Shown: in pieces, positions 51,334 to 58,837 of the stretch | Position numbering within the stretch: the stretch's first letter is position 1 | Layout: each line of letters begins with the position of its first letter | NCBI GenBank assembly: GCA_016711105.1 | Contig: JADJTO010000003.1 | Coordinates: forward strand, 124,001 to 188,000 | Direction of reading: 5' to 3' | From: Micropruina sp. | Lineage (GTDB): Bacteria; Actinomycetota; Actinomycetes; Propionibacteriales; Propionibacteriaceae | DNA length: 64,000 bases | The notes under the pieces: model-generated | Seen by the model: the letters and a program-made list of their open reading frames with translations, nothing else | What the model was told of the DNA's origin: nothing | The model's database searches: none | Translations under genes and position numbers: made by a program

Positions 51334-51361
51334 TGGTGTCCGAGAGAGGACTTGAACCTCC
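51334..51361 (-). repeat. tRNA 3'-end fragment, possible attachment site
   Basis: The minus strand reads GAGGTTCAAGTCCTC followed by TCTCGGACACCA: a T arm, the 3' acceptor strand, discriminator A and CCA. The matching 5' acceptor strand (GTCCGAG) and the rest of a tRNA are absent upstream, so this is a 3' remnant of the kind left at one end of an integrated element. The sequence looks Leu- or Ser-like but cannot be assigned. Confidence 0.6.
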
Positions 51362-51793
51362 CGGGCGGGGGAAGATGATGGCCCTCTGGCAAGGACCTAT
51401 GACTGGAGTTCGTCACTTTCGTCACCTTGTCGTGGGGAATATGTGGGGAATCGGGCTTCGGCGTCACCGAGTTTGCCGGCGTTCGGCACGTCCGTCTCTA
51501 GGGTATCGCGGGGTGACACCGCTCCAGCAGTAGTTGGGTTTGGGCGAGCGCCACCTCCAAAGTCAGCAGTCCGTGGTTCAGACCCAGTGCGTGCCAGGGT
51601 GCCGGCGAATCATAAGCGCATGTCGCTCTTGGTAGAGAAGGAGCGCGCCCGTGTCGCCGGAAACGCCAGTCAACTTGGACGTCCTCTATGTTGACTGCAG
51701 GACCACGGCACCGTCCTTGAGTGATCCGCGATCCGCGAGCCTCGCGACGCCGATTCACTCGGCAGTTGACTGCCCCCGTGAACGCTCAGCTGG

Positions 51794-52717
51794 GTGCCGC
51801 GCGTCTTGAGGGCAAGCGGCCGAGATGCGTCACAGATGCAGCGTTCGCAGATACCGAGAGCCGTGTGCAGACTAGTGGGCGATGATGTGGTGGTGGCAGA
51901 TCAATCCAGTGTCCTGTTAGGAGCCGAGTCACCGCTCGGTGAGACGGGCGTCGAACCTTGGCTCTGGTCGATGCCCGAGGACATGGTCGATGAGTACCCG
52001 ACCCGGCCTTTGATTGATGGCCTGCCGTTGCAGAAGCTCTCATGGCGGGACACGGAGAGGCTGCTTCTGCAGCTGCTGGCCGGGCAAGCGGAGGTCGAAT
52101 TCGCCAAGTCCTTCGGCGTGCGCGGTCAGGACCAGGAGGGAATCGACGTATACGCACGCCTTCCCGGGGAGCTGCCTCGGCCGTATGTGGTGTTGCAGTC
52201 CAAGAACGTGAAGACTGTCGCGCCTTCGGACCTTCATAACGCGGTGGCGAAGTTCCTTGAGGGGAGTTGGCCCGAACGGACGTCGGTGTTCTATTTTGCG
52301 ACGACCTTCGACCTCACGGCGACGAGCCTCGACTCTGCGGTACGAGCGGCGGCCGAACGACTTGCCCTAAGCGGAGTCCGGTTCGTGGCATGGGGAGCCG
52401 AGGAGATCAACGAACTGCTCCGCAATCAGCCGAAGATGGTCGCACGATTCTTCGACAGAGCCTGGGTCGAGCCCTTCTGTGGCGCAGAGGCCGCGAGCTC
52501 TCTGCCTCCGACGCGGCTCAGCAGTTCGGAGGTGCGGAATCTCCGGGTTGGGCTCCTCAAGCTCTATCAGGCCGCATTTGCTTCACTCACCTCGCCAGCG
52601 CCAGTCTCGGGCAGGGAGGACGAACCGTTCGTAGTTCTCAAAGTGAGCCCGCAGCCGGAAACCCAACTTGGCGCTCAGGTTTGGGATGAAGGGGGCCCGA
52701 TGACGGGATGCCCGTAG
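51794..52717 (+). pseudogene. PD-(D/E)XK-like nuclease domain, 3'-truncated by an IS1380 remnant
   Basis: The credible part starts near MPEDMVDEYP (51971) and has a restriction-endonuclease-like core: LLAGQAEVEFAKSFGVRGQDQEGIDVYARL with the catalytic Asp, then VVLQSKNVKTV, a Q-x-K variant of the E-x-K motif. Next come helices and VRFVAWGAEEINELLRNQP. The frame runs into the transposase remnant near 52697, so the natural C-terminus is lost. N-terminal domains like this occur in large defence NTPases and in Mrr-type restriction proteins; which one is an inference. The long 5' extension to 51794 is probably not coding. Confidence 0.6.
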
Positions 52718-53409
52718 TACGCCGAGTCCGCCCGCACCAGCACCCTGCCGCCTGTCTTGCTCTCGTCTCTGGCGAGGGTACGAGTCGTCTTCAACGCATC
52801 ACGGACCAGCCGCCCCGCACCGCGGGCGGAGTTGGCCGAGCCCTTCCGCAACCGTTGCGCGACGATCACCGGAGCGCACGACTCGGTAGAGACGGTCGCG
52901 ATCAAAGCGTTCAGGCCGCGGACCTTGGTGTAGCCGAACCCGGCGCCCTGCTTGGCGTAGCCGTGGACCTCGACGACGGTGTCGTCGATGTCGACCACCG
53001 CCACCTCCCCGACGCCCGAGGTCAGTGGCGTGGCCGCGGCCAACCCGGTCAGGAACCTCGAGGCGACCGCATCGAGCTGACGCACGTGCCCGAACGTGAA
53101 GGCGCGCAGGAACGATCCCAGCGTGCTTGGGGCGTAGCAGCGGTCGAAGACCCGACCCATCCCACCGTGCCGCAACAGCGCCATGTCCTCGATGCTGTCG
53201 GCGCCGGCGACCATCCCCGCCACCAGGGCGGTGACCTTGGCGCCGGCGTTGGCGCCCTTGTCCGTGGGCACGCTCAGCCGCGCATCGGCCAACCCTCCCA
53301 GGCCCGCCGTCTCGGCCAGCCGCAGGACTGGGATCAGCCCGGCCGACCCGATCAGGTTCGGGTCATCGAAGACCGCTGATGCCGCTGCCGGTGTATGAGA
53401 GAGTTGCAC
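52675..53409 (-). pseudogene. IS1380-family transposase, N-terminal fragment
   Basis: The 235 or so native residues include VFDDPNLIGSAGLIPVLRLAE, the SIEDMALLRHGG block, FGHVRQLDAVASRFL, the first catalytic Asp region VAVVDIDDTVVEVHGYAKQGAGFGYTK, and RVLVRADSAYYGH, which holds the second DDE position. The rest (about half of a normal 450-residue transposase) is deleted; the last codons read into the neighbouring gene fragment. The transposase is therefore inactive. Confidence 0.88.
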
Positions 53410-53481
53410 CTACGAGATGTCCCTTGTGGTCAGGTCGAACGGAAGCCTCAAGAACTTCGATTCTCCTGCACCACAAGGGAC
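52698..53481 (-). mobile_element. IS1380-family element, 3'-truncated
   Basis: The element contains the N-terminal half of an IS1380-type transposase and, upstream of it, an end-like sequence (53445-53481, GTCCCTTGTGGTGCAGG on the minus strand). Its other end is missing because the element joins the nuclease fragment at about 52697. The upstream boundary is set at the outer repeat and is approximate. No target duplication can be checked. Confidence 0.65.
53419..53481. repeat. 12-bp inverted repeat at the IS1380 upstream end
   Basis: GTCCCTTGTGGT (53419-53430) is repeated in inverted form as ACCACAAGGGAC (53470-53481), 39 bases apart. The outer copy probably belongs to the terminal inverted repeat of the IS; the inner copy lies just ahead of the transposase start and could form a hairpin in its leader. 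Confidence 0.6.
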
Positions 53482-53545
53482 TTCTCATGCTCCGACCCGC
53501 ACGCAACCCGCTACAACCTCAACCCCATCGGTGGATCCGGGATAA

Positions 53546-53731
53546 GGAACCCTCCACGATTTCGGGGGAACCACACACGGCGGCTTCGACACGAAGTGCG
53601 CCAATGGCAACAAGGAGGACCTCACCACGGTGATCTCCAACATGCCGACCGGGGACGTCACCGTCCTCGACGCCTACTACGACTTCCGTCTGGCAGTCAC
53701 CGGCAAGGGCAAGGGCAAGGGCAAGCGCTGA
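53546..53731 (+). pseudogene. C-terminal fragment of an unknown protein with a lysine-glycine tail
   Basis: The frame opens after a stop at 53543 without a start codon and reads LHDFGGTTHGGFDTKCANG, VISNMPTGDVTVLDAYYDFRL and a tail of alternating Gly-Lys. I do not recognise the family. The lack of a start and its position beside the IS remnant suggest that its 5' part was removed. The following hairpin at 53752 is a terminator, so this was a real gene end. Confidence 0.45.
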
Positions 53732-53751
53732 CGCTCTGCTCGTAGCACTGG

Positions 53752-53794
53752 CACGAGGGGCCGGGTCCGCGTTGCGGGCCCGGCCCCTCCGTGC
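53752..53794. terminator. Bidirectional terminator between the fragment and the response regulator
   Basis: GGGGCCGGG (53757-53765) pairs with CCCGGCCCC (53779-53787), extended by CACG/CGTG at the base. It lies between converging reading frames and can end both. Confidence 0.75.
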
Positions 53795-53827
53795 TGACCA
53801 CCCTGGACCCGCCCGCTCCGGCACCCT

Positions 53828-54481
53828 TCAGCTCGGACCGCCGTGCCGCACCTCGAGATAGGCGAGGACGGCTCGCACTCGGCGGTGCTCCGAAGGGCCG
53901 CCCTCGCTGAGACCGAGCTTGGCGAGGATGCTGCCGACGTGGGACTCCACGGTGCGCTCGGCGAGGACGAGCCGAGCCGCGATGCCCGGGTTGGCCAGGC
54001 CCTCGGCCATGAGCGCGAGCACCTCGAGCTCGCGCGGCGTCAGCGCGGAAAGGGAGTCGCGGCCCCCCGCGAGCAGCCGCGCGACGACCTCGGGGTCGAG
54101 CGCCGACCCGCCGGCGGCGACCCGGGTCAGCGCGTCCACGAACTCGTCGACGTCGAGCACCCGGTCCTTGAGCAGGTATCCGAACCGGCCGGTCGCGACG
54201 AGCTCGACCGAGAGCCGGGTCTCGACGTGCTGGGACAGCAGGAGTACCCCCACCTCGGGGGTGCGCCGGCGCACCTCGGCCGCGACCTCGGCCCCGTCGT
54301 GCGCGTGGTTCGGGGGCATCCGAACGTCGAGCACCGCGACGTCGGGCCGGTGCTCGAGGATGGCGGCTAGCGCGCCCGGCGCGTCGGCGGCCGTGGCGAC
54401 CACCTCGTGCCCGAGCTCGCCCAGCAGCGCCGACAACCCCTCGCGGAACAGGGCGGAGTCCTCGCCGATCACGATCCGCAC
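53828..54481 (-). CDS. NarL/FixJ-family response regulator
   Basis: The 217-residue protein has a receiver domain (about 1-120) with the acidic pair in VIGEDSALFREGL, phosphoacceptor Asp in VAVLDVRMPP and the Lys in YLLKDRVLD. The LuxR-type helix-turn-helix (about 145-210) has LTPRELEVLALMAEGLANPGIAARLVLAERTVESHV. It overlaps the upstream kinase gene by 13 bases, so the two form one two-component system. The receiver region has an extra HAHDGAEV loop often seen in this subgroup. Targets are unknown; the divergent membrane gene is a candidate. Confidence 0.93.
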   Translation of the reverse strand: MRIVIGEDSALFREGLSALLGELGHEVVATAADAPGALAAILEHRPDVAVLDVRMPPNHAHDGAEVAAEVRRRTPEVGVLLLSQHVETRLSVELVATGRFGYLLKDRVLDVDEFVDALTRVAAGGSALDPEVVARLLAGGRDSLSALTPRELEVLALMAEGLANPGIAARLVLAERTVESHVGSILAKLGLSEGGPSEHRRVRAVLAYLEVRHGGPS

Positions 54482-56442
54482 GGGATGACCGCCTCGATCG
54501 CCGTGCCCTGTGCGAGTGGGCTGCTCACCGCGAGCGACCCGCCGTGGGCGTGCACGCGGTCCCGCAGCCGGGCCAGGCCCGACCCTGGCACGAGCCGCGC
54601 CCCGCCGGCCCCGTCGTCGCGCACCACGACCCGCAGCTCCTCGTCCTCGTGTCGCACGTCGATCGCGATCCGGGACGCGCCGGCGTGCTTGACGGCGTTC
54701 GCGACGCCCTCGCTGGCGACGTAGTACGCAGTGAGGCTGACGTGGTCGGGGATGCCGTTGGCCGAGTACGACACCTCGACGGGCAGTGCACTGGAGCGGG
54801 TGAGGTTGTCCAGCGCCGCCGGCAGCCCATCGTCGAGAGAGCTCGGCCGCAGGCCGTGGGCGATCGCGCGCAGTTCGCCCACCGCGTCCGCGATCTCGGT
54901 GACGGCGCTGTCGACGAGGGCGTCGAGGTCGACCGGCGCCCCCGAGGCGGCATGCCGCTGGGCCACCCGCAGACGCATGCCGAGCGAGACGAGCCGCTGC
55001 TGGGCACCGTCGTGCAGGTCGGTCTCGAGCCGCCGCCGCTCCTCGTACCCCGCCTCCAGCAGTCGCTCCCGGGTCGCCTCGACCTCGACGAGCGCCTCGG
55101 CGAGCTCCTGCCGCAGCCGTACCTGATCGGCGAGCAGCCCACTGGCCGTGAGGATCTCACTCGGCACGACCGCACACCGCGGCCCGGGCACGACGACCCC
55201 GACATCGTGTCCACCAGAACGGATCGGCTGACCGCCCGCCTCCTCGACCGGGCGGCCCGCGACGTCGAGGTATGCGGTGGCACCGGGCCGCCGGTAGCCC
55301 ACCCGCAGGCCGTCGTCCCGGAGCGCCTCGCGCAGCACCTCCTCGAGCCGCTCCGGCTCGTCGCGCCCGGCGCCCACCCGCTCGGCCAGCGCTGCGACGG
55401 CGTCCAGGCCCGCGGCCCGGCGCGGGTGCAGCCGCCGCCCGAGAACCCGGAGCAGGAACGAGCGGGCCGGCAGGAGGGCGAGCATCACCGCGACGGTCGC
55501 GACGACGGCGGCGGTGACCGAGTCCGCGCCGAGGGTGCGGCCGAGGACGGCGGACACCGTCGCATACCCGACGAGGACGCCGACGGTGAGGATCGAGTAC
55601 ACCCCGGCGAGCACGATCGCCCGGTCGACGTCATAGAGGTCGTGGCGCAGGATCGCGACGAACGTCGCCGCCGGCATCGCGACGTTGAACGCGACGAGAC
55701 CGACGACGACCGGCTCGGGCCCGCCGGTGACGAGATAGCCGACCCAGCACAGCACGAGCGTCACGGGCATCAGCCCCGCGGCGAGCAGCATCCACCGCAG
55801 CTGGGCGCGGGCCCGAGGGTCGGAGGCCGCGGCGTGCCGTCGCCAGAGTGAGACCCCCGCCCCGATGAGGACGGCGAGGAAGATCGGCAGCAGTCCGAGC
55901 GAGACGTAGCCGACGGCGTGGGTGCCGAGCGGCCGGGGCCAGTCATCGAGCGGCGGCATGAGGGGGCCGGGGATGACCGCGGTGAGCAGGTTGAAGAGCA
56001 CCGGGATCACGAGCAGCGCGACTGCGCTCGCCCGCCCGAGCCGACCCCAGGGCCGGCCGTCGGGGAAGAGGACGACGACCATCGCATACGGCACGAACCA
56101 CGCCATCCACACGCCCTGGGTGAGGACCCAGAGGAGCGGGCTCGCGGGCAGCGCGCTCGGCTCGGCGGCGAGGGCGTCCTGCCAGGTGCCGTGCGCGTTG
56201 ATGAGGGCGATCCCCGTGCCGGCGGAGGTGAGCCAGGTGCCGACCCAGTTGCCCGGGTCGTGCCGGATCGCGAGGTAGCCGGCCGTCAGGGGCGCCGCGA
56301 CGACGACCCACGACAGCGCGGTGATCGCGGCGTCGGCCCGGCCCCCGAGGTCCATCGTCGCCCAGATCGAGAGGACGAGCAGCACCGCTGTGGCGGCCCA
56401 CAGGGCCACCGTCACGCGTTTGGGCCAGGGCACAGAGCACAC
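54469..56442 (-). CDS. Membrane sensor histidine kinase (NarL-type, HisKA_3)
   Basis: This 657-residue kinase has about nine N-terminal membrane helices in two blocks (about 10-230 and 250-360), a linker domain, the dimerisation helix with ERRRLETDLHDGAQQRLVSLG (phosphoacceptor His in LHDGAQ), and a C-terminal HATPase with ASEGVANAVKHAGAS, VRDDGAGGA and GSGLARLRDRVHAHGG. It pairs with the downstream response regulator, overlapping it by 13 bases. The multi-helix N-terminus probably senses a membrane or envelope signal. ATG at 56442 is the start. Confidence 0.92.
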   Translation of the reverse strand: MCSVPWPKRVTVALWAATAVLLVLSIWATMDLGGRADAAITALSWVVVAAPLTAGYLAIRHDPGNWVGTWLTSAGTGIALINAHGTWQDALAAEPSALPASPLLWVLTQGVWMAWFVPYAMVVVLFPDGRPWGRLGRASAVALLVIPVLFNLLTAVIPGPLMPPLDDWPRPLGTHAVGYVSLGLLPIFLAVLIGAGVSLWRRHAAASDPRARAQLRWMLLAAGLMPVTLVLCWVGYLVTGGPEPVVVGLVAFNVAMPAATFVAILRHDLYDVDRAIVLAGVYSILTVGVLVGYATVSAVLGRTLGADSVTAAVVATVAVMLALLPARSFLLRVLGRRLHPRRAAGLDAVAALAERVGAGRDEPERLEEVLREALRDDGLRVGYRRPGATAYLDVAGRPVEEAGGQPIRSGGHDVGVVVPGPRCAVVPSEILTASGLLADQVRLRQELAEALVEVEATRERLLEAGYEERRRLETDLHDGAQQRLVSLGMRLRVAQRHAASGAPVDLDALVDSAVTEIADAVGELRAIAHGLRPSSLDDGLPAALDNLTRSSALPVEVSYSANGIPDHVSLTAYYVASEGVANAVKHAGASRIAIDVRHEDEELRVVVRDDGAGGARLVPGSGLARLRDRVHAHGGSLAVSSPLAQGTAIEAVIPCGS

Positions 56443-56623
56443 GCTAGGGCCGCGGCGGCGGCCGTGTCATCCGTGCGGGCACGCAGACCGGCGTCGGTGG
56501 TCGCCCGGGCGACTAATTCGGTATGCGCCACGAGGCTTTCGCAGTCACGTATCGACAGGCTGGGACTCGGCTCGAGATCCGCTCGACGCCGGATCGACGC
56601 GTTCACAGTCATAGGAGACCGAC

Positions 56624-57406
56624 ATGTCCGAGACCCTCGCTCCCGCTCCCTCTCCCTCGTCCAGGGCGGCCGCTGTGTCACCCGATGCGCCGGCCGCGGT
56701 GCCCGTGTCGACGCGGCGGGATATGCGCCGGACCTGGCGCATCCTCGCCGCGGTCGTCATCCCGCTCGGGCCGCTTGCGGTGACCTTCATGCGGTGGGTG
56801 ATGCCGTACTGGACCGATGAGTCGCCGGAGGCCGGGGTCGCCGCGATCGCCGACGACCTCGGCGGGATCGCCGCGCTCAACTGGCTCGCCCTGTTCGGGT
56901 ACCCGTTCATGCTGCTCGGCGCGCTCGCGCTCGGCTTCGCCCTGCGTCGGCGGGTGCCCGTGCTGGCGACGCTCGGCTCAGGGGTGCTCTTCACCGCATA
57001 CGCGCTCGGGGCCATGGTCGGCGCCAGCGACGTCGTCGCCGAGGCGATGCTGCGGGCCGGCTACGACGAGGCGAGCACCGTCGATGTGACGACTCTCGTC
57101 ATGGACCACCCCACCGGTCTCGTCGGCATCCTCGCCTTCGTCCTCGGGCACCTGCTCGGGCTCGTCCTGCTCGGGATCGCTGTCATCCGATCCGGGCTCG
57201 TGCACTGGTGGGTCGGCGCCCTCATCATCGTGGCCCAGCCGGTGCACGTCATCTCCGCCGTCGTCGTCCCCAGCCGGGCACTCGACGTCATCGGCGGCTG
57301 GGGTGCGACGACGCTGGGCTTCGCGATCGTCGCGCTCGCCGTGCTGCGGATGAGCGACGACGAGTGGGACGCCCCGCCGTTGCCGCGCGAGGACGCGACG
57401 CCCTGA
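56624..57406 (+). CDS. Multi-pass membrane protein, divergent from the NarL-type kinase
   Basis: This 260-residue protein has an Ala/Pro-rich polar N-terminus and then about six hydrophobic helices (WRILAAVVIPLGPLAVTFM, LNWLALFGYPFMLLGALAL, ILAFVLGHLLGLVLLGIAVI, VGALIIVAQPVHVISAVVV). I do not recognise a named family; it looks like small DUF4386-type membrane proteins. ATG 56624 follows GGAGACCGAC. It starts 180 bases from the kinase gene on the opposite strand, a layout in which the regulator commonly controls the divergent gene. Confidence 0.75.
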   Translation: MSETLAPAPSPSSRAAAVSPDAPAAVPVSTRRDMRRTWRILAAVVIPLGPLAVTFMRWVMPYWTDESPEAGVAAIADDLGGIAALNWLALFGYPFMLLGALALGFALRRRVPVLATLGSGVLFTAYALGAMVGASDVVAEAMLRAGYDEASTVDVTTLVMDHPTGLVGILAFVLGHLLGLVLLGIAVIRSGLVHWWVGALIIVAQPVHVISAVVVPSRALDVIGGWGATTLGFAIVALAVLRMSDDEWDAPPLPREDATP

Positions 57407-57433
57407 AGCAGGCCCCTCGCCCGCCCCGGCGGC

Positions 57434-58837
57434 TCAGGTCTCGCCGGCGTGGCGGGTGGGCAGACGTACCCGCACCAGGGTGCCCTCGGGTCCGGACTCG
57501 ATGGTGATCTCGCCGGAGTGGCGTCCGACGACGATCCGGCGCGAGATGTCCAGCCCCAGCCCGGTCCCCTTCCCCACCTCCTTGGTCGTGAAGAACGGCT
57601 CGAAGGCGTGCGCGCTGACCTCCGTCGGCATCCCGTGGCCGGTGTCGCTGATCTCGACGACGACCCAGTCCTCGCCGTCGAGGCGAGCCGACACCCCCAG
57701 GGTTCCGGGGCCCTCCATGGCGTCGATGGCGTTGTCCACCAGGTTGGTCCACACCTGGTTGAGCTCACCGGCCATGGCCTCGATCGGAGGCAGGCCGGGT
57801 GCATACCGCTTCTGGACCTGTATGCGGTCGCCCAGCTTGTGCGCCAGCATCACCAGGGTGCTGTCGAGACCCTTGACGAGGTCGGTGGTCTGCAGGGAGG
57901 CGCGGTCCATCTGGGAGTAGGACCGGACGGCGGCGACGAGGGTGGAGATGCGCCGGGTCGCCTCCTTGACCTCGCGCAGCAGTGCCGCGTTGGCGAGGGA
58001 GGCGCCCACCCACTCCATCGCGGGGCCGAGGGCGGCACCGGGAAGGCCCCGGGCGACCTCCTCGCACCACTCGACATCCGCCCCGGCGGCCGCCAGCGCC
58101 GGCGCGATCTCCCAGTCCCGGTCCACCTCGTGGTCCACCAGCCACTCGGAGAGCTCGTCCTCGCGGTCGGCCAGGGCGATGGCCGTGGGCGCCGGCTCGT
58201 CACCGCTGTCGCTGACGCGCAGCCGGAGGTCGTTGAGGACGGTGAACTGCTCCGGGGAGATGCCGGTCGCGGCGAGGTGGGACAGCGCGACGAGCAGGGC
58301 GGTGGAGGTGCTCTGGAGGGTGTCCGCCGCGCGCGTCGCCGCAGACGCCGGGTTGTTGAGCTCGTGCGCGAGACCGGCGGAGAGGGTGCCGAGGGCGACG
58401 AGGGCTTCGCGCTGGCGAGCGGTCGACTCGATCCGGCGGACGGTGTTGACGAGTCCGTGGATGAAGTGCAGCCCGAACGGGAACCACTGCTCGGCCAGCC
58501 GGCGCAGCTGCGCGGACTCCACGCGCAGCACCCGTCCGGGGGACTCGGCACGGCCGGTGGCGAAGTAGACGCCGAACTCGTCCCAAGCTGCGAACCCGCC
58601 GGCCCACTGCCCCGGGCTCGTCATGTGGCCGAACACCGACTGCTCGGTGCCCACCTGCCGGACGAGCGCGATGCTCCCCTCGAGCAGGACCCACCAGTTG
58701 TCCGCCGGCCGCTGCTCCTCGAAGAGCACATCTCCGCGCTCCACCATCTTCTCCGTGGCAGCCGCCAGCAGCTCCTCCGGCTGGGCGTCGTCGAGGCCGT
58801 CGAAGAGGGGCAGGGCCCGCAGCTCGCGGATGTCCAT
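57434..58837 (-). CDS. Cyclic-nucleotide-binding-domain sensor histidine kinase
   Basis: This 467-residue soluble kinase has an N-terminal cNMP-binding/CRP-like domain (about 1-125, LPLFDGLDDAQPEELLAAA, WWVLLEGSIALVRQ), a HisKA helix with LSAGLAHELNNPASAATRAADTL (His about 162), a long helical linker, and a HATPase with NQVWTNLVDNAIDAMEG, DTGHGMP and KGTGLGLDISRRIV. It has no membrane helices. Its start at 58837 coincides with the stop of the upstream oxidoreductase gene, so the kinase and the receiver-bearing oxidoreductase are co-translated and probably partners. Confidence 0.92.
   Translation of the reverse strand: MDIRELRALPLFDGLDDAQPEELLAAATEKMVERGDVLFEEQRPADNWWVLLEGSIALVRQVGTEQSVFGHMTSPGQWAGGFAAWDEFGVYFATGRAESPGRVLRVESAQLRRLAEQWFPFGLHFIHGLVNTVRRIESTARQREALVALGTLSAGLAHELNNPASAATRAADTLQSTSTALLVALSHLAATGISPEQFTVLNDLRLRVSDSGDEPAPTAIALADREDELSEWLVDHEVDRDWEIAPALAAAGADVEWCEEVARGLPGAALGPAMEWVGASLANAALLREVKEATRRISTLVAAVRSYSQMDRASLQTTDLVKGLDSTLVMLAHKLGDRIQVQKRYAPGLPPIEAMAGELNQVWTNLVDNAIDAMEGPGTLGVSARLDGEDWVVVEISDTGHGMPTEVSAHAFEPFFTTKEVGKGTGLGLDISRRIVVGRHSGEITIESGPEGTLVRVRLPTRHAGET

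Larger units (their letters stand above)
51208..51793. other. Intergenic stretch holding a hairpin and an att-like tRNA fragment
   Basis: Apart from the hairpin and tRNA fragment listed separately, these 586 bases show no supported gene. A run with GTGGGGAATATGTGGGGAAT at 51433-51452 lies just inside the fragment and resembles sequence often seen beside phage-type attachment sites in actinobacteria. This is impression only. Confidence 0.4.

Noticed and set aside
51334..51420. Complete tRNA gene on the minus strand
   Set aside because: No 5' acceptor strand, D arm or anticodon arm can be folded upstream of the 3' fragment.
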